From contig NZ_FOXI01000005.1 in the NCBI RefSeq assembly GCF_900115675.1, positions 1 through 64,000 of the forward strand: a DNA stretch of 64,000 nucleotides, written 5' to 3'. The stretch comes from Halolamina pelagica. Lineage in GTDB: Archaea > Halobacteriota > Halobacteria > Halobacteriales > Haloferacaceae. Under the pieces are notes generated by a model. That model was not told where the DNA came from, did no database searches, and was given only the letters and a program-made list of their open reading frames with translations. A program made the position numbers and the translations under genes. This document shows positions 25,465 through 33,869 of this stretch, one piece after another. Positions within the stretch are counted from its first letter, which is position 1. The number at the start of each line of letters is the position of its first letter.

Positions 25465-28254
25465 GTGCCACGTCGAACCGAGATCCTCGTGGTCGGTGAC
25501 TCACCCTGTGAGGGAGCGGGTGCGCTGCTCGAACGGGATGGGTTCACCGGCCGCGCCTGCCCGCAGTCGGAAGCCCGCTCGGCGTTCGAAGAGCTCCACC
25601 CGGACTGTCTGGTCGTGTGTGGCGGCTCGATCCCGACCGCGCTGGCGGCGGCGGCCTCCGAGGACGGCTGTCCGATCGTCGACTGCGACGACCCGCCGAT
25701 CCTGACCCGGAACGACGACGACGAGGACGCGGCCGGCGAGAGCGCGCTCGACGACCGCGTCACGAGAGCCGTCGGCGGCACCCCGAACCGCGAACGGATC
25801 GCTCGCCTCCACGAGGGGTCCGCGGAACTGGTCGGGATCGAGGAGCGCGGCCCGCTCCACCGCCGCGTCGTCGGGATCGCCGAGGACGTGCTCGGCTTCG
25901 ACACCGCCGCGCTGTACATCCACGAGGGGGACGGGTTCGTTCCGAGCGCCGCGATCGGTGACGACCGACCCGACCGGCTCGCCCCGGACCACGGGATGGT
26001 CTCGCAGGTGTTCGAGACGGGCGAGCCCGCGCTGATCGACGACATCGAGAGCCACTCGATCGCCGAACAGCAGATCGAGCGCCACCGCTCGGGGCTGGTC
26101 GTGCCATTCGGCGACGACGGCGTGTTCGCCGGCCTCTCGACGGAGTTCGCGGCGTTCGACGACGTGGACATGGAGCTCGCGGAACTGCTCGTCACCCACG
26201 GCTCGCAGGTCGACGCCCGCCTCCAGGCCGAGGGCGACCTCCGCGACCGACAGCAGCGCATCACCCGACTCCACGAGGCCGCGCCGTCGCTGATCGACGC
26301 CGACAGCGAGGCGGCGCTGTTCGACCGCGTCGTCGACATCACGGAGGGCGTGCTCGCGCTCGACCAGTCCGTGCTGTTGATGGAGCGTGACGGGGAGCTC
26401 ACGCCGGTCGGCGGCCGAACCGACAGGGTCGACGAGGTTTCGACCGACGCCGGGATCGTCGGCCGGACGTACAACGAGAAGCGGTCGTTCCTCGTCACCG
26501 ACGCCGACACGCACGAGGACGCTGAGCCGGCGAACGAGTCGGTCAAGTCGGCGATCAGCATCCCCGTCGGGGATTCGGGGGTGTTCCAGGTCATCTCGGA
26601 CGAGAAAGCCGCGTTCGACGAGACGGACGTGGAACTCGCGGAGCTGTTGATCGGCTACGTGGAGGCGACGCTCGATCGCATCCGCTCGGAAGCCGCACTC
26701 CGGGAGTCACGGCAGGTGATCGAGCGGCTCCACACGACGGCGATGGAGCTCGGCACCGCCGAGACCGAACCGGAACTGCTCGACAACGCGGCCGACGCCG
26801 CCGAGGACGTCCTCGAGATGGACATGTGCAAGCTCGACCTGCGGGACGGCGACGTGCTCGTCCCCGTCGCGGAGTCGGGCAACGTCCCCGACGACGCCGG
26901 TCGGGAGATGCACGTCTCGGAGGGGCTCGCCGGCAAGACCGCTCGGACCGGCGAGTCCTACTTGGTCGTCGATCTCCACGGCGACGCCGACGCCGAGCCC
27001 ACCGACCCAGAGTTCGAGTCGGCGATCTCCGTCCCGATCGGCGACCTCGGGGTGTTCCAGGCGGTGGCGACCGAGCCCGCGGCGTTCGACGAGGAGGACC
27101 TCGAACTCGCGGAGCTGTTGATGGCCCACGTCGCGGTGGCGCTGCAGCGGCTCCGCGCCGAGGCCGAGCTCCGGCGGGAGCGTGACAGCCTCGAGGCGCT
27201 GTTCGAGAACATCCCCGGTTCCGCCGTCGCCTACGAGATGATCGACGGCGAGCCGATCGTGCGCCGTGTCAACGGCGCCTTCGAGCGCACGTTCGGCTAC
27301 GGCGCCGACGAGATCGAGGGGGAATCCCTCGACGAGTACATCGTCCCGCCCGAGAGCGCCGAGGAGGCGGCGACGTTCAACGAACAGCTCGCGAACGGCG
27401 ACCGGGTGCAGACCGAGGTCGAGCGCCGGACGGCCGACGGCACCAAGCACTTCCTCCTGCAGGTCACCCCGCTGGAGGTCGGCGAGGAGAACGCGCCGGG
27501 GTACGCCATCTACTCCGACGTGACCGAACAGCGCCAGCGGGAGGCCGAACTCCGCCGGCAGAACGAACGCCTCGACCAGTTCGCCAGCGTGGTCTCCCAC
27601 GACCTGCGCAACCCGCTCAACGTCGCGTCGGGCTACCTCGATCTGGCCAAGCAGACCGACGACTTCGACAAGCTCGAGCAGGTCGAGGACGCGCTCGATC
27701 GGATGGACTGTCTCGTCACCGACCTGCTGTCGCTGGCCCGCGAGGGGCAGGACGTGGGGGAGACGCAGTCGATCGAGCTCTCGACGATCGCGTGGGAGGC
27801 GTGGGCCCACACCGCGACCGGCGACGCGTCGATCGACGTCGTCGACGACACCACGATCGACGCCGACCCGGACCGGCTGGTGGAACTGTTCGGGAACCTC
27901 TACCGGAACAGCGTCGAGCACGGCTCGACGAGTTCCCGGACGGAGTCCGGTGACACGGCGGACCACGGCTCGGCGAACAGCCGGACGGCGTCCGGTGCCA
28001 CGGCCGAAGGCGCGGGCGACGCGCCGACGGTGACCGTCGGTACGCTGGCGACGGGCGAGGGGTTCTACGTCGCCGACGACGGCCCCGGGATCGACGACGA
28101 CATCGATCCGTTCGACACGGGCGTCACGACCAGCGAGGAGGGGACGGGCTTCGGGCTCCCGATCGTCGAGAGCATCGCCGAAGCCCACGGCTGGTCGGTG
28201 TCGGTAACCGAGAGCGAGGCGGGCGGGGCCCGCTTCGAGTTCGAGACCGCCTAG
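25465..28254 (+). CDS. Multi-GAF, PAS histidine kinase
   Basis: A 929-residue soluble sensor kinase, starting from GTG at 25465 (VPRRTEILVVGDSP). Order of domains: a receiver-like N-terminus (1-75) whose usual phospho-Asp position is replaced (PDCLVVCGGS); three GAF units (about 105-245, 255-400, 410-560), each preceded by an R-L-H helix such as RIARLHEGSAELV; a PAS domain (about 575-690, LFENIPGSAVAYEM ... FGYGADEIEG); a dimerisation domain with VVSHDLRNPL (His near 711); and the ATPase with NLYRNSVEHG, VADDGPGI and GFGLPIVESIA. A 45-base duplication interrupts the ATPase just after the N box. It probably integrates several small-molecule or redox signals. The stop overlaps the convergent aldolase gene by three bases. 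Confidence 0.92.
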   Translation: MPRRTEILVVGDSPCEGAGALLERDGFTGRACPQSEARSAFEELHPDCLVVCGGSIPTALAAAASEDGCPIVDCDDPPILTRNDDDEDAAGESALDDRVTRAVGGTPNRERIARLHEGSAELVGIEERGPLHRRVVGIAEDVLGFDTAALYIHEGDGFVPSAAIGDDRPDRLAPDHGMVSQVFETGEPALIDDIESHSIAEQQIERHRSGLVVPFGDDGVFAGLSTEFAAFDDVDMELAELLVTHGSQVDARLQAEGDLRDRQQRITRLHEAAPSLIDADSEAALFDRVVDITEGVLALDQSVLLMERDGELTPVGGRTDRVDEVSTDAGIVGRTYNEKRSFLVTDADTHEDAEPANESVKSAISIPVGDSGVFQVISDEKAAFDETDVELAELLIGYVEATLDRIRSEAALRESRQVIERLHTTAMELGTAETEPELLDNAADAAEDVLEMDMCKLDLRDGDVLVPVAESGNVPDDAGREMHVSEGLAGKTARTGESYLVVDLHGDADAEPTDPEFESAISVPIGDLGVFQAVATEPAAFDEEDLELAELLMAHVAVALQRLRAEAELRRERDSLEALFENIPGSAVAYEMIDGEPIVRRVNGAFERTFGYGADEIEGESLDEYIVPPESAEEAATFNEQLANGDRVQTEVERRTADGTKHFLLQVTPLEVGEENAPGYAIYSDVTEQRQREAELRRQNERLDQFASVVSHDLRNPLNVASGYLDLAKQTDDFDKLEQVEDALDRMDCLVTDLLSLAREGQDVGETQSIELSTIAWEAWAHTATGDASIDVVDDTTIDADPDRLVELFGNLYRNSVEHGSTSSRTESGDTADHGSANSRTASGATAEGAGDAPTVTVGTLATGEGFYVADDGPGIDDDIDPFDTGVTTSEEGTGFGLPIVESIAEAHGWSVSVTESEAGGARFEFETA
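27919..28008 (+). repeat. 45-bp tandem duplication with a hairpin in each unit, in frame in the kinase gene
   Basis: Two adjoining 45-base units (27919-27963 and 27964-28008) encode 15-residue units of the form HGSxxSRTxSGxTAx, 10 of 15 residues identical. Each unit holds a perfect hairpin with a three-base loop: CCGGAC-GGA-GTCCGG at 27936-27950 and CCGGAC-GGC-GTCCGG at 27981-27995. The insert sits in a loop right after the ATPase N box. Confidence 0.85.
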
Positions 28255-29276
28255 TCCTGCATCGCCGTCCGCACCGAGTCGATCGCCCGTTCGACGTCGT
28301 CGTCGCTCACGTCCCAGTTCGTTGTGAACCGCACCGTCGTCTCGCTGAACGCGACGGCGAGCACGCCGTGGTCCTCGATCTCGTCGACGAACTCCTCGGC
28401 GCTCAGCCCCGTCCCCGCCACGTCGGCGACGACGATGTTCGTGTCCGGTTCCGTGGTCTCGATGCCGTCGATCCCGCCGAGCCCCTCGGCGATGCGCTCG
28501 GCGCGCCGGTGGTCGTCGGCGAGGTGCTCGCGGTTCTCCAGGGCGAGCAGGCCGGGCGCGGCGATGATGCCGGCCTGGCGCATCCCGCCGCCGAACAGCT
28601 TCCGGGTCCGGCGCGCGCGCTCGATGAACGCCCGGTCGCCGACGAGCACGGAGCCGACGGGCGCGCCGAGCCCCTTCGAGAGACAGAACATCACGCTGTC
28701 GACGTTCTCCGCCAGCGCGGCGGGGTCGGCGTCGAGCGCCTCGGCGGCGTTGAACAGTCGCGCGCCGTCGAGGTGGACGGGGACGCCGTGGTCGTGGGCG
28801 ACCGCGGCCGCCGCGTCGATGTCCTCCTTCGAGACGGCGACGCCGCCGCGGTAGTTGTGCGTGTTCTCCAGACAGAACAGCCCAGTCCCGGCCTCGTGGA
28901 GGCTCTCCTCGACGATGCCGTCCTCGACCTGCTCGGGCGTCGGCGTGCCGTCGTCGCCGAAGTCGAGCAGCCGGGTCTGGAGGCTACTCAGCTGGGCGAC
29001 GGCGCCGAGCTCCCACTTCAGGACGTGGGCGTGCTCGTCGGCCAGGAGCTCCTGCCCGCGGTCGGTGTGGGTCCGGATCGCGACCTGGTTGCCCATCGTG
29101 CCGCTGGGGACGAACAGCCCGGCCTCCTTCCCGAGGATCTCGGCGGCGCGGGCCTCGAGTTCGTTGACGCTCGGGTCGTCGCGGTAGACGTCGTCGCCGA
29201 CTTCGGCGTTCTTGGCGGCCTCCCGCATCGCGTCTGAGGGTCTGGTGACGGTGTCGGAGCGAAGGTCTACGACCAT
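28251..29276 (-). CDS. Low-specificity L-threonine aldolase family (PLP enzyme)
   Basis: A 341-residue fold-type I PLP enzyme. It begins MVVDLRSDTVTRPSDAMREA, followed by GDDVYRDDPSVNELEARAAEILGKEAGLFVPSGTMGNQVA, both hallmarks of threonine aldolases. The active-site stretch HLDGARLFNAAEAL gives the PLP-nitrogen Asp, and FCLSKGLGAPVGSVLVG contains the Schiff-base Lys. The enzyme cleaves threonine (or allo-threonine) to glycine and acetaldehyde. ATG at 29276 is the family start; the 11 upstream in-frame residues are not conserved. Confidence 0.92.
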   Translation of the reverse strand: MVVDLRSDTVTRPSDAMREAAKNAEVGDDVYRDDPSVNELEARAAEILGKEAGLFVPSGTMGNQVAIRTHTDRGQELLADEHAHVLKWELGAVAQLSSLQTRLLDFGDDGTPTPEQVEDGIVEESLHEAGTGLFCLENTHNYRGGVAVSKEDIDAAAAVAHDHGVPVHLDGARLFNAAEALDADPAALAENVDSVMFCLSKGLGAPVGSVLVGDRAFIERARRTRKLFGGGMRQAGIIAAPGLLALENREHLADDHRRAERIAEGLGGIDGIETTEPDTNIVVADVAGTGLSAEEFVDEIEDHGVLAVAFSETTVRFTTNWDVSDDDVERAIDSVRTAMQD

Positions 29277-29341
29277 GGGGTCGCTGGGAGAGCGGGAGGA
29301 ATAAGGCACTCGGTGAGGGGTACGCGTTTCCGGGTTCCGAA

Positions 29342-30343
29342 CTACAGGTTCGCGTACGGGCCGCCCTTCGCCTCGGTCAGGCGGTCGACCTGCTCCTCGG
29401 AGAGGTCGATCTGTGCGGCGCCGAGGTTCTCCTCCAACTGCTCGACGGTGCGGGCGCCGACGATCGGCGCGGTCACGCCGTCACGATGCATCAGCCACGC
29501 GAGCGCGGTCTGGGCCGGCGAGGCGTCGACCTCGTCGGCGACCTCGTCGAGCACGTCGTGCACGTCGAAGTTCGTCTCGGTGAGGTACGCGCTCTCGAAC
29601 CGGCTCGACTCCGCGGCGCGGGACTCGCCGGTCAGTCCCTGCTCGCGGTCGTACTTCCCGGTCAGGAACCCCTGGCCGAGCGGGCTCCACGGGCAGACCC
29701 CCAGCCCCTCCTCGCGGGCGAACTGGAGGTAGTCCCCCTCGATCTCGCGGTCGACGAGGTTGTACCGGGGCTGGAGCACGGTGAACGGCTCCCAGCCCTC
29801 CGCACGGGCGAGTTCGTTGGCCTTCGCCACCCGCCACGCGTTGGGCGAGAGCGTCGACGCGCCGAGGTAGTGGACCTTCCCCTCGTCGACCAGCGCGTTC
29901 AGCGTCTTCATCGTCTCGCGGGTCGGCGTCTCGCCGTCCCAGCGGTGGAGGTAGAGCACGTCGACGTAGTCGGTGTCCAGCCGGTCGAGGATCTCGTCGA
30001 CGCGGTGCCGGAGGTTCTTCCGGTTGTTTCCCCGGCTGTTGGGGTCGCCCTCCCGGATCTGCCAGTATATCTTGGAGGCGACCGTGAACCGCTCGCGGTC
30101 GCGCTCTGCCAGCCAGTCACCGATCCACTCCTCGGCCTGCCCGCCGCCGTACACGTCGGCGGTGTCGATGTAGCGCCCGCCGGCGTCGGCGTAGGCGTCG
30201 AGCAGGCGCTTCGCCCGCTCCTCGCCGATCTCGAGGTTCCCCTCCTCGGTCTCGCGACCGAAGCGCCAGGTGCCGAACTGGAGTTCGCTGCTCCGGAGGC
30301 CGCTCTCGCCGAACTGGACGAAGTCGAGGTCCGTCTCACTCAT
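29342..30343 (-). CDS. Aldo/keto reductase
   Basis: A 333-residue AKR-fold oxidoreductase. The beta-barrel motifs include GGRYIDTADVYGGGQAEEWIGDWLAERDRE (catalytic Asp and Tyr), TVASKIYWQIR (with the Lys), YVDVLYLHRWD (with the His), and the C-terminal APIVGARTVEQLEENLGA that binds NADP. The TDLDFVQFGESGLRSSELQFGTW start is normal for haloarchaeal paralogues of the potassium-channel-beta/YhdN type. Substrate unknown. It stands 66 bases upstream of the aldolase stop region on the same strand but has no obvious metabolic link. Confidence 0.92.
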   Translation of the reverse strand: MSETDLDFVQFGESGLRSSELQFGTWRFGRETEEGNLEIGEERAKRLLDAYADAGGRYIDTADVYGGGQAEEWIGDWLAERDRERFTVASKIYWQIREGDPNSRGNNRKNLRHRVDEILDRLDTDYVDVLYLHRWDGETPTRETMKTLNALVDEGKVHYLGASTLSPNAWRVAKANELARAEGWEPFTVLQPRYNLVDREIEGDYLQFAREEGLGVCPWSPLGQGFLTGKYDREQGLTGESRAAESSRFESAYLTETNFDVHDVLDEVADEVDASPAQTALAWLMHRDGVTAPIVGARTVEQLEENLGAAQIDLSEEQVDRLTEAKGGPYANL

Positions 30344-30456
30344 ACGTTGGCTAGTTAGGGCGAACGGGGGAAAAGCGTTCAGCTATCGGCGACGGTCGGG
30401 CGATGCCGAACAGGTTCGGGTACGACTGTAACCCGCCGGCGCGCCAACAGTCGCGT

Positions 30457-30846
30457 ATGAGCGCGATCGAGGCCGAACAGACCGCGACGACGACGGTAAC
30501 CGTGAAGGCGACCGGCCACGTCCGGCGCGAACTGGACGAGCACGAGTTCGAGTTCACCTTCGAGGGCGACACCCTGGGGGAGTTCCTCGACGCCTTCTTC
30601 GCGGAGTACGGCTGCGAGGAGATGCTGCTGGCCGAGACCGAGGACGAGGAGACGGCCAACGGCTGGGCGGACTACCCCGGCGAGCCCCCGGGCCGCTGGG
30701 AGCGCAACCCCGAGGGCGAGCGCACGCGGGCGTTCGCTCGCGTGCTTGTCAACGGCAAGTTCAACGAGCTGCTGGACGGCTTCGGGACGGAACTCGAAGA
30801 CGGCGACCGGGTCGCGCTGACGTACCCGTTCATGTTCTGTCTGTAG
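30457..30846 (+). CDS. MoaD/ThiS-like beta-grasp protein lacking the C-terminal Gly-Gly
   Basis: A 129-residue protein with the beta-grasp pattern VTVKATGHVRRELDEHEFEFTF, EGDTLGEFLDAFF and, after a linker, RAFARVLVNGKFNELLDGFGTELEDGDRVALTYPF, which matches MoaD and small archaeal modifier proteins. Those carriers end in Gly-Gly, the site that is adenylated and thiolated. This one ends FMFCL, so it cannot be charged in that way. An acidic and Pro/Gly-rich insert (about residues 60-90) separates the two parts. I use the ATG at 30457, since upstream residues are unlike the family. Function uncertain; it may be a structural or binding relative rather than a sulfur carrier. Confidence 0.8.
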   Translation: MSAIEAEQTATTTVTVKATGHVRRELDEHEFEFTFEGDTLGEFLDAFFAEYGCEEMLLAETEDEETANGWADYPGEPPGRWERNPEGERTRAFARVLVNGKFNELLDGFGTELEDGDRVALTYPFMFCL

Positions 30847-30861
30847 GCGGCGCGGTCGCCC

Positions 30862-31371
30862 CTATCCCGACCGAACCCGCTCCGCGACGGCGTCGAGCGT
30901 CCGGTACTCCGACTCGGAGTGCGCGATCACCCGGGCGTCGGTCAGCGCCGACGGCTCGTGAGTCCAGACTTCCCCACAGACGAGCCGTGCGCCCCGCTCG
31001 AACCCGAACCCGGCGGCACCGGTCCCGAGGACCGGGATCACGATCGACTCGCACCCCAACCTGTCGGCTTCCGCCAGCGCGTTCCGGGTCGCATCGCGGA
31101 TGCTCCCTTCCGTGGCCCGCCCGTCGCCGTAGTGTGGCATGGCGGCGGCGTGGATCACGTACTCGGCGTCGAGGTCGTAAGCGTCCGTGACCGCGACGCC
31201 GCCGAGGTCGACCGGCCCCTTCGAGACGGCCGCCTCGTCGATCGGCCCGTTCGCGCCGCGGCGGAGCGCGCCCGCGACGCCGCTGCCCATCCGGAGGCTC
31301 GTCCCCGCGGCGTTCACCAACGCGTCGGCCTGCTGGGCGGCGATGTCGCCCTGGACGGTCGTGAACTCCAT
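30862..31371 (-). CDS. Macrodomain (ADP-ribose-binding) protein
   Basis: A 169-residue single macrodomain: MEFTTVQGDIAAQQADALVNAAGTSLRMGSGVAGALRRGANGP (the NAAG and G-S-G-V-A phosphate-binding parts), YVIHAAAMPHYGDG and VIPVLGTGAAGFGFERGARLV. Such proteins bind or hydrolyse ADP-ribose or O-acetyl-ADP-ribose, or remove ADP-ribose from proteins. It is convergent with the MoaD-like gene, with 15 bases between the stops. No ADP-ribosyltransferase or sirtuin gene is nearby. Confidence 0.92.
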   Translation of the reverse strand: MEFTTVQGDIAAQQADALVNAAGTSLRMGSGVAGALRRGANGPIDEAAVSKGPVDLGGVAVTDAYDLDAEYVIHAAAMPHYGDGRATEGSIRDATRNALAEADRLGCESIVIPVLGTGAAGFGFERGARLVCGEVWTHEPSALTDARVIAHSESEYRTLDAVAERVRSG

Positions 31372-31418
31372 GATCGACCGTTGGTCCGCGGACGACTTAT
31401 TCCCTCACGCTCGGCCGT

Positions 31419-32816
31419 TCAGCCGTCAGTCACCAGCCAGACCGCGAGCCGACTGACCAGCGTGCCGACGACGGCGACGGCCGCCCGGCCGCCCAGGCCG
31501 AGCGAGACGCCCACAAGCGGCGCGAGCGAACTCGCCAGCGAGAAGAGGACGACAACTGGCAGCAGCCACCCGACGGTCACCACCCACGACTCGGCGAGGA
31601 CGGCGAACCGGCCCGCGCCGGCACGGAACTCCGCGACAGACTCCGCGCGAAGCACCCAGCCGACGATGACGAGGAAGCCGAACAGCCCGACCGTCAGCAT
31701 CAGGTTGGCGAGGGTCCCCGAGACGAACTCGAAGATCGGACCGGCCAGCGCCAGCCCGCTCCCGGCCGCCGCGAGCAGCAGCGAAACGAACAGCGTCGCC
31801 CGCCGGCGCGGCACGTCGTACTCGTCGACGAGCGTGGCGACCGGGGTCTCGAGCAGGTTGATCCCGCTGGTGATCGCGGCCATCAGCACCGTCCCGAAGA
31901 AGACCGTCGCGACGACGGGGCCGCCCGGCAGCGACCCGAACGCCGCCGCGAGCGCGACGAACAGCGCGCCCGGGCCTCCCTGCCCGGGGACGCCCCCCTG
32001 TGAGAACAGGAGCGGGATGACGACCAGCCCGGCGAGCACGCCGATGAACGTGTTCGAGACGGCGATGACGAGGGTGTCCCGCGGGAGCGAGCTATCGGCG
32101 TCGAGGTAGGAGGCGTAGGTGAGCATCGACCCGGCGCCGACCGAGAGGGTGAACAGCGCCTGCCCGGCCGCGGGCCCGATCACGCTCGGGAAGTTGGCGA
32201 CGAGGTAGTCGGCGTCGAAGCCGAGGTAGAACGCGTAGCCCGCCGCGGTCCCGGGCTGTGTCGCCGTCCAGACGGCGAGGCCGACCAGCAGGACCACGAC
32301 CGCCGGCAGCATCACCTTCGAGACGCGCTCGATCCCGCGGCTCACGCCGAAGAAGACGATGCCGGCGACGATCCCGAGGAAGAGCAGGTGGAAGCCGACC
32401 GCCGGCAGCCCGTAGCTCATCGCGCCGAAGTACTGCTGGGGCTGGCTGAAGTACGCCCCCGTCGGCGAGACCAGCGTGTAGCGCAGGATCCAACCGCCGA
32501 CCACCGAGTAGAAGGAGAGGATCACGAGCGTCGTGGCGACGTTGAACGCGCCCAGCGTCGACCCCCAGCGGGCGCCGATCTGGTCGCTGAGTGCGCCGAT
32601 CGGCGTCTGGCGGCCGCGGCGCCCGAGGACGAATTCCGCGAGCAGCCCCGGGACGCCGACGCCGACGACGATGAGCAGGTAGACCAGCAGGAACGCGCTG
32701 CCGCCGTTGCCGGCGGTCAGCCACGGGAAGCGCCAGATGTTCCCCAGCCCGGCCGCGCTGCCCACGGCGGCGAGCACGAAGCCGAAGTTCGTTACCCACG
32801 AGTCACGTGTAGCCAT
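31419..32816 (-). CDS. Sodium:neurotransmitter symporter (SNF/NSS) family transporter
   Basis: A 465-residue NSS transporter with about 11-12 spans. The N-terminus WVTNFGFVLAAVGSAAGLGNIWRFPWLTAGNGGSAFLLVYLLI is the Na+ and substrate-binding first span motif. Later come PAVVVLLVGLAVW and the unwound sixth-span region GQALFTLSVGAGSMLTYASYL. It probably takes up an amino acid with Na+. ATG at 32816 is clear; the frame stays open far upstream only because it is antisense to rlmE. It shares a divergent 219-base region with rlmE that contains a 6-bp inverted repeat CACAGG/CCTGTG at 32834-32854. Confidence 0.93.
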   Translation of the reverse strand: MATRDSWVTNFGFVLAAVGSAAGLGNIWRFPWLTAGNGGSAFLLVYLLIVVGVGVPGLLAEFVLGRRGRQTPIGALSDQIGARWGSTLGAFNVATTLVILSFYSVVGGWILRYTLVSPTGAYFSQPQQYFGAMSYGLPAVGFHLLFLGIVAGIVFFGVSRGIERVSKVMLPAVVVLLVGLAVWTATQPGTAAGYAFYLGFDADYLVANFPSVIGPAAGQALFTLSVGAGSMLTYASYLDADSSLPRDTLVIAVSNTFIGVLAGLVVIPLLFSQGGVPGQGGPGALFVALAAAFGSLPGGPVVATVFFGTVLMAAITSGINLLETPVATLVDEYDVPRRRATLFVSLLLAAAGSGLALAGPIFEFVSGTLANLMLTVGLFGFLVIVGWVLRAESVAEFRAGAGRFAVLAESWVVTVGWLLPVVVLFSLASSLAPLVGVSLGLGGRAAVAVVGTLVSRLAVWLVTDG

Positions 32817-33035
32817 CAGTGTACAGCGTTGGACACAGGACACGCAAACCTGTGTTGATCTGCGGGTCACAATCCTGTCAAAGGACGCGAAAAACGGGCT
32901 CGGGAGCGGGCGGCTCGCGGCCGACGCCGACGGTGTATCCGATGTGCCTTTCCGGATAGACTCCCTCCGCATCGGTATGAACGCGAATTCGCCGGTCGCT
33001 CTCGCCCGGACCCCCGCCACCTCGGTGAGCCACGT

Positions 33036-33869
33036 ATGACCCGGAAGGACGACTACTACAACCGCGCCAAGCAGCAGGACTACCGCGCCCGCTCGGCGTA
33101 CAAGCTGAAACAGCTCGACGACACCGCGGACCTGTTCGACGACGGCGACACGGTCGTCGACCTCGGCGCCGCCCCCGGCGGCTGGCTGCAGGTCGCCGCC
33201 GAGAAGGTCGGCCCGCAGGGGAAGGTCGTCGGCGTCGACCTCCAGCGCATCGACGACCTCGACGCCCACCAGGTGAGCACGATCCCCGGCGACATGACCG
33301 AGGAGGAGACCCGCGACCGGCTCCGCCGCGAACTCGACGTCGCAGAGCGAAGCTCTGCTGCCAACCAGAAATCGAAGATTTCTGGTGACGCCGAGGGCGG
33401 GCAGGGCGTCGTCGACGTGGTCGTCTCGGACATGGCGCCGAACATGACCGGCGAGTACGAACTCGACCACGCGCGTTCCGTCCACCTCGCGCGGATCGCC
33501 TTCGAGACCGCCGTGGAGTTCCTGAAACCCGGCGGCGACTTCGTCGCCAAGGTGTTCCAGGGCCGGGATCTCGACGACCTGGAAGCCGACATCGAGCCGT
33601 CGTTCCAGTACGTCCGGCGGGTCTCGCCCGACGCCTCCCGGGACTCCTCCAGCGAGGTGTACCTGGTCGCCAAGGGCTACACCGACGCACCCGTCGCCGA
33701 GGGCGACCGGCTCACCGTCGAGATCAGCGACACCGGCGGCGAGGGCGACGGGATCGCGCGGGTCGAGGGGTTCACGGTGTTCGTCTCGGGCGCCGAGGAG
33801 GGCGAGGAGATCGAGGTCTCGGTCACGGACGTGAAGCCGAACTTCGCGTTCGCCGAGCGCGTCGACTAA
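33036..33869 (+). CDS. rlmE: 23S rRNA 2'-O-methyltransferase (RlmE/FtsJ) fused to TRAM
   Basis: A 277-residue protein. Residues 1-205 are an FtsJ-type methyltransferase: YYNRAKQQDYRARSAYKLKQLDD with the K of the K-D-K-E tetrad, the SAM motif VVDLGAAPGGWLQVA, VVSDMAPNMTG (Asp) and LKPGGDFVAKVFQG (Lys), then SRDSSSEVYLVAKG (Glu). Residues about 215-277 form a TRAM RNA-binding domain, usual in archaeal homologues. It methylates the ribose of a 23S rRNA uridine. A 17-residue stretch (about residues 102-118, in a loop before VVDVVVSD) is an in-frame insertion made of two perfect DNA hairpins with atypical codons. The stop overlaps the convergent small membrane protein gene. Confidence 0.94.
   Translation: MTRKDDYYNRAKQQDYRARSAYKLKQLDDTADLFDDGDTVVDLGAAPGGWLQVAAEKVGPQGKVVGVDLQRIDDLDAHQVSTIPGDMTEEETRDRLRRELDVAERSSAANQKSKISGDAEGGQGVVDVVVSDMAPNMTGEYELDHARSVHLARIAFETAVEFLKPGGDFVAKVFQGRDLDDLEADIEPSFQYVRRVSPDASRDSSSEVYLVAKGYTDAPVAEGDRLTVEISDTGGEGDGIARVEGFTVFVSGAEEGEEIEVSVTDVKPNFAFAERVD
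33342..33385 (+). repeat. Two tandem GAA-loop palindromes inserted in frame in rlmE
   Basis: Two perfect hairpins follow each other: arms GCAGAGC/GCTCTGC with loop GAA (33342-33358), then nine-base arms CCAGAAATC/GATTTCTGG with loop GAA (33365-33385). They encode roughly AERSSAANQKSKISG within RlmE. The stretch uses codons rare in the flanks (gca, cga, tct, aaa, att, ggt) and is locally AT-rich. E. coli RlmE has no residues at this loop (family knowledge), so the segment reads as an insertion. Confidence 0.9.

Noticed and set aside
32834-32854. CACAGG/CCTGTG inverted repeat between the NSS transporter and rlmE
   Set aside because: Only six base pairs in a 219-base gap; could be chance, so mentioned only under the transporter.
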